Assembly (NCBI GenBank): GCA_012520995.1
Contig: JAAYNI010000049.1
Location: forward strand, 1 to 64,000
Length of the DNA: 64,000 nucleotides
Direction: 5' to 3'
Source: Candidatus Rifleibacteriota bacterium
GTDB lineage: Bacteria; Muiribacteriota; Ozemobacteria; Ozemobacterales; Ozemobacteraceae
Position numbers and translations under genes: made by a program. The notes beneath the pieces are model-generated. The model saw only the letters and a list, made by a program, of their open reading frames with translations. It was not told the DNA's origin and made no database searches. How positions within the stretch are numbered: position 1 is the first letter of the stretch; every line of letters starts with the position of its first letter. Of this stretch, positions 29,765-41,100 are shown one piece after another.

Positions 29765-30859
29765 ATGATTATTATTGCGGTAATACTGCTTATACCTGTT
29801 TTTTCAATAATCATCTTCAGGATTTTCAATGCCAATCTGTCCAAAGAACAAAAGCTTTCCAGAACGGACAGGTTTTTCAAGGAAAACAAATCGATTTTCA
29901 GCGGGTTTGCAGAAATCTATTCCGAGGGCGGCAATTTGCTTCACAGATGCGAGAAAAATATGAAAGAGAATGACTCCTTTTTCATTGCTTCTATCACCAA
30001 GCTTTACACCCATGCCCTAATTTATATTTTAGCGGATGAAGGCAAAATCACTCTTGATGACAGAATCTCTCAAATTTTGCCGGAAAATGTATGGCAGGGT
30101 ATAAATGTAAAAGACAGAGAGGACTTCAGTGCTCAGATCACTATAAAACATTTGCTGGATCAAAATGCAGGGCTGCCTGACTATGAAGCGGAAAGAATCA
30201 ATGATGAAGACTCACTTATGCATCGCCTCATTCTTGAAGACTTTTCCTTAAGTCCTTCAGAGATTATAGAGATTGCCAGAAAGTTCAATGGCAGAAGTAA
30301 ACCTGGAGGTTCCAAGTCTCATTATTGCAACCTTAACGCTGTGCTCTTGGGAATGATTATAGAGGAAAAAGCTGGCATGCCCTTACAAACAGCCATGGAA
30401 AAATATATTTTTACTCCTTTAGAACTTAAAGAAACAAGAGCTGTATCCGCAGATGAAAAAATCATACCCTTCTATTTTGTCAAACACAAACTCAAGCGGG
30501 TCGAATACATGAAATCAGTTTTCGCAGCAGGCGGCTTAGTTTCTACGAACAAAGATATTTTTAGATTTTTGCAGGCGTTTTTTACTGGCCAATTATTCTC
30601 TGTACAACATATTAAAAATCCAAAGTTCCGCCCGATACAGTTCATTCCTCTTGAATACGGAGCAGGAATGATGAGGATGAAACTTTCATTTCTCATATCG
30701 CCATTTATAGATTGTCCTGAAATAATCGGACATTCAGGCATGACAGGCTCTTTTGCTTTTTATTGTCCCAAAAGAAAACTATACATTATAGGAACAACAA
30801 ACCAAATCAAACCGCAGCCATTCAAGATTATATACAAATATTTAGACGCACTTAGCTAA
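29765..30859 (+). CDS. Beta-lactamase-superfamily serine hydrolase (PBP-like)
   Basis: SITK (SxxK), YCN motif, HSGMTG. Confidence 0.85.
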   Translation: MIIIAVILLIPVFSIIIFRIFNANLSKEQKLSRTDRFFKENKSIFSGFAEIYSEGGNLLHRCEKNMKENDSFFIASITKLYTHALIYILADEGKITLDDRISQILPENVWQGINVKDREDFSAQITIKHLLDQNAGLPDYEAERINDEDSLMHRLILEDFSLSPSEIIEIARKFNGRSKPGGSKSHYCNLNAVLLGMIIEEKAGMPLQTAMEKYIFTPLELKETRAVSADEKIIPFYFVKHKLKRVEYMKSVFAAGGLVSTNKDIFRFLQAFFTGQLFSVQHIKNPKFRPIQFIPLEYGAGMMRMKLSFLISPFIDCPEIIGHSGMTGSFAFYCPKRKLYIIGTTNQIKPQPFKIIYKYLDALS

Positions 30860-31093
30860 CAAACAGCGGACAGAACAAAAAGCTGGTGATGAGTGGCGAG
30901 TTGAATGTTTGGAACTCAATCGCTGAATCCAATAAACGCTTTGAGACGCTAATAAATATATATTGTTTATTTTTTGTGGTTCTGCCTGTGCTTTGTTTTT
31001 CGCCACCCCCGCCGACTAGACCCTACTCTCTGACTTTAAGCTATACCCTCCTTTGTGTAATCTGCGAATAATTTTCTCTTCTTTAAAATTTGA

Positions 31094-31123
31094 TTGACGT
31101 ATCAAAGCATGATCTGATATAGT
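31094..31123 (+). promoter_or_regulatory. Promoter for rpmF-plsX operon
   Basis: TTGACG-N18-TATAGT. Confidence 0.55.
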
Positions 31124-31157
31124 GTTTGCGTTCATTTTTATATAAGGAGAATTTATC

Positions 31158-31346
31158 ATGGGCGCATGTCCAAAAAATAGAGTCTCAAAACTCAGAGGAC
31201 GCAAACGCAGAACGCATTACAAGGCAACGGTACCCACGCTTGCCAAATGCACTCAGTGTTTCCAGACAAAGTTGGCCCACAGAGTATGCCCGTCTTGCGG
31301 ACATTACAACAGGGGTCTTAAAGTATTAGAAGTAGCTGAAGCTTAA
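31158..31346 (+). CDS. rpmF: 50S ribosomal protein L32
   Basis: PKNRVSKLRGRKRRTHYKA, CxxC zinc ribbon. Confidence 0.93.
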   Translation: MGACPKNRVSKLRGRKRRTHYKATVPTLAKCTQCFQTKLAHRVCPSCGHYNRGLKVLEVAEA

Positions 31347-31361
31347 CGCCAGAGCGGAATT

Positions 31362-32363
31362 TTGCACATGAAGATAGCTATTGATGTGATGGGGGGCGAC
31401 TTCGCTCCTTCCGCGTTGCTTGACGGAGCAAAACAATACAAAGAATCAGGCGGACAAGCCCACTTGATTCTAGTAGGCGGCAAAGCAGTAATCGATAAAC
31501 ACTTCGGCGGCAACCTGCCTAACGGCTGTACAGTTGAGCACACTGAAGAATATGTCGAGATGGGTGAACATCCGGTCATGGCTCTCAGACGCAAGAAAAA
31601 AGCTTCTGTAGCTGTTTGTTCGGCTTTAGTGAAAAACAAAGCGGCCGATGCCATGCTGTCTGCCGGTTCCACTGGTGCGCAGATGGCCTCCTCTTTGTTG
31701 CAAATAGGCAAAATAGAAAGCGTAGAAAGACCCGCAATATCTGTCATGCTGCCATCACTTGTCAGCGATGACGGAGTTTTAATGCTTGATGTCGGAGCAA
31801 ATGTCGATGTCAAACCAAAGCACCTCGTGCAGTTTGCTTTGATGGGTTCCATCTATTATTCTCACCTCTATAAAGTCGAAAAACCGCGAGTAGCTCTTCT
31901 CAACATAGGCTCTGAAGAAGCCAAGGGCAACGATCTGACCAAGGAAGCCTATACACTTCTCTCGGAAGAAAAATCTATAAACTTTGTCGGCAACATTGAA
32001 GCTGACGCTGTTTACACTAATGAAGCTGACGTGGTTGTTTGCGACGGTTTCCCGGGAAACGTTTTCCTGAAGACCAGTGAATCAGTTGCTCATTTTATGC
32101 AGGAACGCTTTATAAAATTCGTAAAAAAAGCCAATCTACCTGCAGAACTTATGCAAGCCTTTGCAGAACAAAGCAAAAGATTCAGTCCGGAAGCCCCTGA
32201 ATATAGCGGAGCTCCCTTGCTGGGTTTAAATGGAACCTCCATAGTTTGCCACGGTAAAGCCAAAGCTTCGGTAATAGCCAACGCTATTTCTCTTGCAGCA
32301 GATTGTGCCGAAAGCGGAATAATTGACTCAATCAGGTCAAATCTCGCAGGTTCAGCCACTTGA
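31362..32363 (+). CDS. plsX: Phosphate acyltransferase PlsX
   Basis: KIAIDVMGGDFAP, MLDVGANVD. Confidence 0.97.
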   Translation: MHMKIAIDVMGGDFAPSALLDGAKQYKESGGQAHLILVGGKAVIDKHFGGNLPNGCTVEHTEEYVEMGEHPVMALRRKKKASVAVCSALVKNKAADAMLSAGSTGAQMASSLLQIGKIESVERPAISVMLPSLVSDDGVLMLDVGANVDVKPKHLVQFALMGSIYYSHLYKVEKPRVALLNIGSEEAKGNDLTKEAYTLLSEEKSINFVGNIEADAVYTNEADVVVCDGFPGNVFLKTSESVAHFMQERFIKFVKKANLPAELMQAFAEQSKRFSPEAPEYSGAPLLGLNGTSIVCHGKAKASVIANAISLAADCAESGIIDSIRSNLAGSAT

Positions 32364-32497
32364 AGAGTACACATACTTCAGCGAGCAGAGCAAATGCTTT
32401 TTGTTCTGCCGCATTCTGTTGTCTTTTAGACTTGACAAAAAAAGCAAAATAAGATAAAAAAGGCATTCCTTTTTCAGTAAACAAGTGAGGTGAAAAC

Positions 32498-33250
32498 TTG
32501 AGCAATTCGTCTGAGAACTCCAAAGTTGTCATAGTGACAGGTTCCGCCAGAGGAATTGGTTTTGCTACAGCAAAAGCTTTCGCTTCTGAAGGCTATAAAG
32601 TCATGCTTTCAGGCAGAAACTCCGCAGCTCTTGAAAAAGCGGCGGAAGACCTTAAAGCCTCAGGTTCGCAAGTTTCCTTTTGTTCAGCCGATGTATCTAT
32701 AGCTTCAGATGCTGACCGCTTAGTTCAGCAAACAATTTCAGAATTCGGCAGAATTGACGTTCTTGTCAACAATGCAGGCGTAACCAAAGACAACTTGCTG
32801 CTTCGCATGTCTGAGCAAGACTGGGAAACAGTAATAGATATAAACCTCAAAGGTGCTTTTTTGATGTCAAAAGCGGTAGCCAAACAAATGCTTAAGCAGA
32901 AATCCGGCGCCGTGATCAATATAGCTTCGGTTGTCGGTCTTACAGGCAATGCGGGACAAGCTAACTATTCCGCCAGCAAAGCAGGACTTATAGCCTTGAC
33001 CAAGACATTCGCCAAAGAATTCGGGAAAAAGGGACTCCGGGCAAACGCCGTTGCTCCGGGATTTATTAATTCGGACATGACAGAAACTCTTCCCGATGAT
33101 CTCAAGGAACAGATAAAGCAGCAAACAGCACTGAAAAAGTTCGGCGACGTTTCCAACGTTGCTGATGCAGTAGTCTTTCTCGCCTCAGACAAGGCGGAAT
33201 ATATCACAGGGCAAGTTCTCACCGTTGACGGCGGCATGGTGATGGCCTGA
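32498..33250 (+). CDS. fabG: 3-oxoacyl-ACP reductase
   Basis: VTGSARGIGFATA, NNAGVTKDNLL, YSASKAG. Confidence 0.97.
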   Translation: MSNSSENSKVVIVTGSARGIGFATAKAFASEGYKVMLSGRNSAALEKAAEDLKASGSQVSFCSADVSIASDADRLVQQTISEFGRIDVLVNNAGVTKDNLLLRMSEQDWETVIDINLKGAFLMSKAVAKQMLKQKSGAVINIASVVGLTGNAGQANYSASKAGLIALTKTFAKEFGKKGLRANAVAPGFINSDMTETLPDDLKEQIKQQTALKKFGDVSNVADAVVFLASDKAEYITGQVLTVDGGMVMA

Positions 33251-33275
33251 AAATCTCTATGGAGGAAAAAAATCA

Positions 33276-33527
33276 ATGAATAACGAATATTTTGACAAGG
33301 TACAAACCATTATTACTGAAAAACTCAGCGTAGACAAAAATCAGGTAACCCCTACCGCCAACTTCATCGAAGACCTTGGCGCAGACAGCCTCGACACAGT
33401 AGAATTAGTCATGGCTTTGGAAGAAGCCTACAACCTCGACATTCCAGATGATCAAGCTGAAAAACTCAGAACAGTTCAGGATGTCGTCAACTACATTGAG
33501 AAGGCAGTAAAAGAAGCAGAAGCTTAA
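33276..33527 (+). CDS. acpP: Acyl carrier protein
   Basis: EDLGADSLDTVELVMALEE. Confidence 0.98.
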   Translation: MNNEYFDKVQTIITEKLSVDKNQVTPTANFIEDLGADSLDTVELVMALEEAYNLDIPDDQAEKLRTVQDVVNYIEKAVKEAEA

Positions 33528-33550
33528 TTAAAATCAGCATGAACCTTCAT

Positions 33551-33592
33551 ATTCGCAACACTCCTTTTCAGTCTGTGTTGCGAATAATTTTT
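33551..33592 (+). terminator. Intrinsic terminator between acpP and fabF
   Basis: ATTCGCAACAC-N13-GTGTTGCGAAT then T-rich. Confidence 0.75.
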
Positions 33593-33618
33593 ATACAGAC
33601 ACAAAGGATTCCTACTAA

Positions 33619-34860
33619 ATGAAAAGAGTATTTGTCACAGGAATGGGTGTAATAGTTCCCAACGCTATGGATATTAAAGAGTTTTCTGAAGCCTTGAGAG
33701 CAGGAAAAAGCGGTATAGGAAAACTTTCTTGTTTTGACGCATCTGAACTGCCTGTCCAAATAGGCGGCGAAGTTAAAAATTTCATACCTGACAAATACTG
33801 TGATCCCAAAACTATGCGACGACAAGACCGCTTTTCACAGCTGGGTCTTGCAGCAACAGAAATGGCAGTCAAACAAGCTGGACTGGACAATCCTTCTAGC
33901 TTTATTCCAGAAAGAGTCGGTGTTATTTTCTCATCCGGTATAGGCGGCGTAATCACCCTTATTGATGAGCACAAAAAATATCTTGAAGCCGGTCCTAACA
34001 GAGTGAACCCTTTCTTAGTTCCAATGATGATTACCAACATTACTTCTGGCATTATAGGCATGCTTTACGGATTTACTGGTCCCAACTTTTCTATCACTTC
34101 TGCCTGTGCTTCAAGCATGCATGCAATAGGTGAAGCCTACTTGAAAGTAGTCAGAGGCGATGCAGACATCATGATAACAGGCGGTTCTGAGGCTGCTCTT
34201 CTGCCTTTGACCTATATGGGCTTTGCTAAAATCAAAGCTCTTTCAAAACGCAACGATGAACCTGAAAAGGCTTCAAGACCTTTTGATCGCGACAGAGACG
34301 GTTTTGTTATGGGCGAAGGCGGCGGAGCATTAGTTATAGAATCAGAAGAAAGCATGATAAAACGAGGAAGCACTCCCTTAGTCGAAATTGTAGGTTATGG
34401 TTCGTCCGCAGACGCATATCACCTGACGGCCCCCCATCCAGAAGGAATCGGAGCAGCCTCGGCAATGCAACAAGCTTTGAATTTCAATAGCTCCAACCCG
34501 CAAGATATAAGCTATATAAATGCTCACGGTACAGCCACACCATTGGGCGACGCAGTTGAAATCAAAGCCATCCATAATGTCTTTGGCGACCATGCTCGCA
34601 ATATCAGCATAAACTCGACTAAATGCATGATCGGGCACTTGCTCGGCGGTGCAGGCGTTTGCGGAGCCATAGCGACAATTCTGCAAATGCACGAAGGCTT
34701 CTTGCACCCTAACATCAACTTGGAAAACTTGGATGAAGAGCTTCTTGAAATGCGCTTTACTGGACAAACTGCTGAAAACAAAGATATTAAACTTGCTCTG
34801 GTAAACTCTTTCGGGTTTGGCGGACAAAACGCATCCGTTATTCTAAAATCCTTAAATTAA
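33619..34860 (+). CDS. fabF: Beta-ketoacyl-ACP synthase II
   Basis: ITSACASSMHAIGEAY, NAHGTATPLGD, GFGGQNAS. Confidence 0.97.
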   Translation: MKRVFVTGMGVIVPNAMDIKEFSEALRAGKSGIGKLSCFDASELPVQIGGEVKNFIPDKYCDPKTMRRQDRFSQLGLAATEMAVKQAGLDNPSSFIPERVGVIFSSGIGGVITLIDEHKKYLEAGPNRVNPFLVPMMITNITSGIIGMLYGFTGPNFSITSACASSMHAIGEAYLKVVRGDADIMITGGSEAALLPLTYMGFAKIKALSKRNDEPEKASRPFDRDRDGFVMGEGGGALVIESEESMIKRGSTPLVEIVGYGSSADAYHLTAPHPEGIGAASAMQQALNFNSSNPQDISYINAHGTATPLGDAVEIKAIHNVFGDHARNISINSTKCMIGHLLGGAGVCGAIATILQMHEGFLHPNINLENLDEELLEMRFTGQTAENKDIKLALVNSFGFGGQNASVILKSLN

Positions 34861-34970
34861 CAAGAAAAAAGACGCTTTCTTATTCAGAAAACGTTTTAGC
34901 CCTTGCCTTTAAAATATTATCTAGTTTATAATTAAATCATTAGTCAGACAACAAGACAGGAGAGGTTACA

Positions 34971-35231
34971 ATGGAAATACTGAGAGTTGCATCATCTTCA
35001 AGCCCCAAGTCAGTAGCTGGCGCAATAGCAGCAGTTATAGAGCAAGACGGAAAAGTTGTCCTTCTTGCTGTAGGAGCTGGCGCTGTTAATCAAGCTGTTA
35101 AATCCATCGCCGTAACTAGAGGCTACGTAGCTCCTAAAGGCATAGATCTTTCTACCATGATTGCTTTCGCCAAGATAGATATAGACGGCAACGAAAAAAC
35201 TGCGATCAAATTCCTTGTTGAAGCTCAGTAA
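34971..35231 (+). CDS. spoVS: Stage V sporulation protein S
   Basis: MEILRVASSSSPKSVAGAIAAVI...GAGAVNQAVKSIAVTRGYVAP. Confidence 0.95.
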   Translation: MEILRVASSSSPKSVAGAIAAVIEQDGKVVLLAVGAGAVNQAVKSIAVTRGYVAPKGIDLSTMIAFAKIDIDGNEKTAIKFLVEAQ

Positions 35232-36717
35232 AAAGTTTTACCGAAAATTTAAGGCTAAAAAAGACCTTTTGATGCTGGCGCTTATAATAAGCGTCAGCTT
35301 TTCAGTGCCTTTGTTAGCTCAAACAAGCGAAGTATTAAAATACCAGAAACAAATTTTAGACAACCCGAAAGATGTCGCAGCTCATCTTCGCCTTGCTTTA
35401 GCCTATACGATGGAGAAGAACTATGTGGGAGCTGTGCGTTCTTACTTTGATGTTTTAAAACTTGAACCGGATAACTTCCACGCTTACAACAATCTGGGCA
35501 TACTTTATAAACAAAGCGGGCAATATCAAGACAGCATCCAATGTTACCTGCAAGCTCAACGCCTAAACCCAGACTCATATTGGGTACCATATAACATGGG
35601 CTTATGCTACGAAGCCATGCTTCAATTCAACAACGCGAAAGAGTCATATGGCAGAGCCCTTTCATTAAATCCCTCTTTTACCCAAGCCCTCAATCGCCTC
35701 CGAGTGCTTAACGACCCAAACTTCGACGGCAGAGTAGCCAACTTGCCTCCCATAAGCGCAGTTCCGGAACAGCCTCAAACTCCTGTACAGGCAACTCAAC
35801 AAATGACAATTGCCACAAGTTATACTCAGAAAACTTCTAGACCTGTACAAGAGACAAAACCCGCTCAAACACAACAAATACAGAAAAAAACTCCTGCAGA
35901 ACCCAAAAAACAAGAAAAAATCTTCCGTTTCACATCAAAAACCTCCGCAGCAGCTAAAATTTTTAACCAGGCAATGGAAGCTTTTAAAACTGACGACATG
36001 CCCTTGGCCATTCAGCTATATGTAACAGCTGTCACGTCAGAACCGCCTCTTCTAAGCGAATCTGATAACGGCTTAATCAAAGCTGCACTTACTTATCTTA
36101 AAGACCGCCCTAATCGCATCACAAATGGTCTTTATTACCGAGGCATGCTGATACATTTCTCCGGCTATACAGAGCTGGCTGTCGTAGACCTTAGAAGTTA
36201 TACGGCTACCCACGTTGAAGGTGAAAATCAATTCACAGAGCAATTCTTAAAAGAAGCCCAAAAAATACTAGACGTTTATGACCAAGAGCAGGCTCAAATA
36301 GCTGCAATCAAGGAAGAAAAGAGATTGAGAAGGCTTCAAGAACAGGAAGAGCGTGCTGCTATGGAAGCAGCGAAAAAGAAAGCTGAACAAGAAAGCTCTG
36401 CTCCAAGCTCATATACAGCTAAGCGAATGTCTGAGGATGAGATCCTTTATGAAGGCGACAAACTTTTACGAGAAACAAAACATGCTCAAGCTATTGAAGT
36501 TTTAAAAATCGGCTTAAGAAACTACCCTGACAGCATACCACTGCTTTCCAAAACAGCAACAGCCTACTCCGATCTTTTCTTGATTTACAGCGATCAGCAA
36601 GCAGGAAATGAAGCTGTTAAAATCTATCAGGAAATAGTCGACAAGGCTCCTTCAAGTTCCAATGAAAAAGCTATAGCCGAAGAAATGCTCAGAGAGTTGA
36701 GCAGGAGAATACGCTAA
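35215..36717 (+). CDS. TPR-repeat protein (start may be ATG 35272)
   Basis: NFHAYNNLGILYKQSGQYQDSIQCYLQAQRLNPDSYWVPYNMGLCYEA. Confidence 0.8.
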   Translation: MLKLSKKFYRKFKAKKDLLMLALIISVSFSVPLLAQTSEVLKYQKQILDNPKDVAAHLRLALAYTMEKNYVGAVRSYFDVLKLEPDNFHAYNNLGILYKQSGQYQDSIQCYLQAQRLNPDSYWVPYNMGLCYEAMLQFNNAKESYGRALSLNPSFTQALNRLRVLNDPNFDGRVANLPPISAVPEQPQTPVQATQQMTIATSYTQKTSRPVQETKPAQTQQIQKKTPAEPKKQEKIFRFTSKTSAAAKIFNQAMEAFKTDDMPLAIQLYVTAVTSEPPLLSESDNGLIKAALTYLKDRPNRITNGLYYRGMLIHFSGYTELAVVDLRSYTATHVEGENQFTEQFLKEAQKILDVYDQEQAQIAAIKEEKRLRRLQEQEERAAMEAAKKKAEQESSAPSSYTAKRMSEDEILYEGDKLLRETKHAQAIEVLKIGLRNYPDSIPLLSKTATAYSDLFLIYSDQQAGNEAVKIYQEIVDKAPSSSNEKAIAEEMLRELSRRIR

Positions 36718-36724
36718 CACTAAA

Positions 36725-36820
36725 CTAGCGCTTTGTTACACCTAATACTTCTCTGTTCAATGACAAGCAGTCAACATGGACTATTCATGGTTATTTGATG
36801 CAGCCGCCGCCGCACTATAG
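36725..36820 (+). mobile_element. MITE-like element copy
   Basis: CTAGCGCTTTGTTACACCTAATACTTCTCTG...ATTCATGGTTATTTGATGCA...GCACTATAG; nearly collinear with 16820-16913. Confidence 0.65.
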
Positions 36821-37108
36821 GGCGTAGGGCGTGGGGGGTGGAATTGTTTAGACTCAATTGCTGAAACTGATAATTGCTTTGAGATGCTAATAAATATACG
36901 TTGTTTATTTTTTTAGGTTTTGGCGAACATCATTCCTTTCTCATCACGCACCACCTGCCACTCATCACTGGCTGTTCGTTGCCCTCTCTACCCACTATCC
37001 ACTAATCCCTTGCCACTGTTTTTAGGTCTCTGTCCTTAATCAGAGGCTAGGTCAAAAATTGTGATTATGCGATAATAAAGTATGGCTTTGCTTTTTGATT
37101 TTGCTACT

Positions 37109-37130
37109 CCCTGCGCCCTAACCCCTTCCC
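37109..37130 (-). other. Putative G-quadruplex motif (minus strand)
   Basis: CCCTGCGCCCTAACCCCTTCCC. Confidence 0.6.
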
Positions 37131-37138
37131 TTGGAGTT

Positions 37139-38104
37139 TTACCATTTGGCGGTGACGCCCCCTTGAATCTTGCTGTCCCATCCGTAGCTTCTATATGTTC
37201 GCAGGTTGTTAAAGTATGCCAACTCTAAAGTCACTTTTTCGGTAACAGCAAACCTTGCAGCCATAACCATGTCCATAGTGTCTTTGTCGTCGCTCCCCAC
37301 TACCTCTCCTGCCAGCTCACCTATTAAAGCGACATGTTCTGTAACGGCATAGGCTATGCCGAATCTGTAAATAAAGCTGCTCTTTTCTTCACTCTTGTGT
37401 CTGAAAATTGTGCCTATTTCCAAGTTTGCAGTAGCTTTATCAGTTTCTTTAGTAGTCACACAGGTGAACAGTTTAAAGGTTTTATTTTCATCAGAGCCTG
37501 CGACTCCCATTCTCCCGCTATCGCCTGTAGCAAGCTTCAAGACACCGCCTACTGCGAAACGGTAATATTCATGTTCTCTGAGCCTTCGCTTAACGCCCAA
37601 GGTCATATTGCCAAGCCCTGTCAGGCTGTCATCAATCCCCATAGTCAGAGGAGCATCTAAATACCAGTCTCTGACAGGGATATTCACAGAGATTTCACCA
37701 TTCTCTGTTACCCAAAGCCCTGAAAACTCAAAAGAATGTATTTCGCCGCTCTCCACAGTGCGAAATGCTGCTCCTTTAGTAGAGTTGAGCTCGGAGTAGT
37801 TGTATCTGAAGCCTGTAACTAGTCTTCCTGCAGGAAGTTTGTGAGCTGTATTGCCCACAATCAAGCCTGTCATGCCTTCTTCATTCATCGCAACGCCTGT
37901 CATAGATTTAAGCAAAGGATCTGAGGAATTGGCTTTATATTTTTCTTCCATTTTCTGAACTTTGCCATCCTGAGAAGGCAGAGAAGAAAATATATCTCCT
38001 TCGTAAGTTTTGAGTCGAGGCGCTGCAAATACAACTTGCGAAAGCCCAATGAATAAGGCAGCAGCAAGAAGCTTTTTCTTTAACCTCTTAAAGCATAGCA
38101 ACAA
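37139..38104 (-). CDS. Outer-membrane-type beta-barrel protein
   Basis: Signal peptide, repeated amphipathic strands. Confidence 0.6.
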   Translation of the reverse strand: MLLCFKRLKKKLLAAALFIGLSQVVFAAPRLKTYEGDIFSSLPSQDGKVQKMEEKYKANSSDPLLKSMTGVAMNEEGMTGLIVGNTAHKLPAGRLVTGFRYNYSELNSTKGAAFRTVESGEIHSFEFSGLWVTENGEISVNIPVRDWYLDAPLTMGIDDSLTGLGNMTLGVKRRLREHEYYRFAVGGVLKLATGDSGRMGVAGSDENKTFKLFTCVTTKETDKATANLEIGTIFRHKSEEKSSFIYRFGIAYAVTEHVALIGELAGEVVGSDDKDTMDMVMAARFAVTEKVTLELAYFNNLRTYRSYGWDSKIQGGVTAKW

Positions 38105-41100
38105 ACTGTTTCAGCCTTTCTGAATGCGGGAAGGGTCTAGCTCCTGTGGACATGGAGCTAAGAATTTCTTTAGCCTCATTCAAATGTATTTTCTGCTTTG
38201 TCTGCATATAAAGCTGGACAGCAGCCTGAGCTTTATAAAATTCTTCCGTGCTTCTGCCTGAAGTAAGGCTTTTAACCGCATTGAATTCTATTACAGCTTT
38301 GGCAGGTTCACCCGAGAAGAGATAGATAACTCCAAGATTTGAGTGAGCATCAGCATCTTCCGGATCCAAGTCGACTATTTTCTTCCAAATCTCAGCCGAC
38401 TTGGAAAGAACGTTATAGTCAGCATCAACTATAAATTCCCCTTCTATAGCTTTCCAAAGTTTCACAGCAGCCTCGCCTTGCCCTCCCAGCCAATAGAGAT
38501 TGCCCAGAGCAAGTTTCGCCATATCTGACTCCGGATGTGCCGTGTGAGCTCTGGCATAAGCATCAAAGGCATCTTTGAAGTTGCCTTGCAGGGTACTTAC
38601 AAAACCTATATTCAGCAACAAATCCAAGTTGTCTGGAGAAGCTTTGCGAGCTTTGGCAAATTCAGCCAGAGCATCGGCGCTTCTGCCTTTAGATGCAAGA
38701 GATATACCGCTAAGGATGATTGTGTCCGCAGGGTCAGGCTTTCTCACATATTTTTTCTTTGTAGCCTTAATTCCATAGCGTTCCTCTTCGGGCAAATCAT
38801 ATTTGCCGACGCCTCCGCCAAATTTTGCCGCCTTATCATTAATCCACTGCTTATCTGCAGCTGACAAGGAAGTTTTAGCCATATTTTCATTGAATGTTCC
38901 AGAATTGACACCCGTCATTTTCGGAACACGTTTAAATTGACTCAAGGTACTGAGAACCATTCTCTTATCATCCTTGCTCATGCTTGGACCATAGGCATCT
39001 ATCAAAGTAGCTTCTCTGGGAGTTTTGGCTACGACATTCTTTTCAGATTCATTTATTCTCTTTACAACTTCTTCTTTATGCTTCATAGCAGCTGTCTGAG
39101 TCTCTTTTGCAGCCTGAAGCTTTGCTATTTGCCAGATTTTGCTTCTGGCGTGCTGCTTCATACGTGAATTAGCAGGAGCTGAGACATAGAGAGTTTCATA
39201 TATATCTTTGGCAGGCTCAAGTCTGTCTTGTTTTATTCTGGCCATACCAAGAAGAGCCATAGCCTTATAATATTTTTTATCAAGTTTCAGAGCATCAAGA
39301 GCATAGCTTTCAGCCGACTCAAAGTTGCCTGCTCCGTAACTTATCAAACCAAGATAGTAAGGAGGCTCAGCCATTTTGGGGCTGAGAGCCATAGCTCTTC
39401 TGAAATATTCTTCAGCATTGGCCGCTTTGTCCAGCTTTTGATACATTTTCCCTATATTGATGACTATAGGATAATAATCAGGTTTCAGACCCTCTGCAGA
39501 CTGCCATGAAGACAAAGCCGATGTATTCAAGCCCGATGCCGCATACATGAGACCCAGTTCATAATAAGGCTCGTATCGGTCAGGAGCAAGCCTGATACAC
39601 TCAAGATATTTCTCTTTGGCTCTGTTAACAAGACCCTTGGCTCTGAATTCATTCCCTTCTTGCACCAAACGCTCAACAGGAGCTGGAGATTTAATTTCGG
39701 GAACAGGAACTTCTGTCTTTCTCTCATAGGCGCTGGCCATTTTGTCGTGCATTTCTGTGGCCATCTTTTTGAGCTTTGAATTATCTGGCAGGTGCCTGTT
39801 CAATATAGTCAACGAATCCAATGCCTCTGGAACTCTGTTGATTTTGGCCAAGGCCATACTCTTGAAGATCAAAGCCTTTTCATGGACAGGATTATCAGCC
39901 AGCAAAGCGTCAAAATTATCTATGGCGCCTCTATAATTTTTCATAATGTAGAGAGACAAACCTAAATCGTATCTGGCCAACTTGTGCTTAGGATTGATTT
40001 CGATAGCCTTTTGGAAAGCCTGAGCTGATTTTTCTACCTCACCCAGCTTGAAAAGTATGGAGCCTTGAGTATGATAGAACTCACTCTTTGCAGGTTCTCC
40101 GGCAATTGCCTTGTTGACCGCAGATAGAGCATATTGAAGTTCTTTGTCTTGGGTAGAAAGCACATATGCCAAGCCGTTTAAAGCTTCGTAATGAGAAGGC
40201 TGCAAACTTATAGCCTTCCTGAAAGAAGCTTCAGCCTCTTTATATCTGCCCTGCTCTGTATAACAGTGCCCCAAAATTGCACTCACATCGGCAACATCCG
40301 GATGCTTGGAACGCAGATATACTAGACGTCTTATAGCTTCATCATAGTTTTGAAGCTTAATAAGCTTGCTGACTTCTCGAATTTCATCAAAAACTCCCAG
40401 AAGTCTTTCTTCCTGTCTTTTGCCGCCAAGAGCTTCAATATCATTAAACGGTATTCTTACTTTTTCAACTTCAGAAGGTTCCCGCATCTTAGCATAAGCT
40501 TGGGGATTATCACGTTTTGTCATTCTGTTCATCAGAAGAGTGATGCCTTGAACGATTTTTGCTGTTTTCGGGCTGTCAGGCTCAGATTTTGCCAAAAGCT
40601 TTTTCATAAGCTCCACAGCTTCTTCTAGCTTGCCTTCTGAAGCCATGACAACTGCTTTATTATATTCAGCCTGAGTAAAGTCGGGATCGTATTCCAATGC
40701 TTTGTCAAGAATATCCATATTGCCCCTGACAATACCTTTTTTTGTATTTATCAAAGACATAGTATAATAAGCGAGAGCAAGATCTTTTTTTAGTTTTCTC
40801 TGTGCCAACTCAGCCTCAACAGCTTTATCACTCTTATTTGATTCCAAAAGACGCAGAGCCTCTCCTGAATTAGCTCGCAGCATTCTTTCTTTCAAGCCAA
40901 TTGTCTGTTTTATGGAGTTGGATGCTTGGTTGAGCATGTTTCCGTGATAAGAAGCTACTCCTAATGCAAACCAAAGGTCTGCATTTTCCGACTCGGCTTT
41001 TATTGCCAAAGTCAAAGGCTCTATAGCTTCGCCATATGCTTTTCTCTTGCTTAAGAGCAGACCCAGCATGACATTGGCTCGCCCAACATTTTTGTTCAAA

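Noticed and set aside
32965-33276. 103-aa minus-strand ORF
   Set aside because: Antisense to fabG.
34865-34900. Hairpin AAAAGACGCTTTC...GAAAACGTTTT as fabF terminator
   Set aside because: Stem is imperfect and lacks a clear following T-tract; possible but not supported enough to list.
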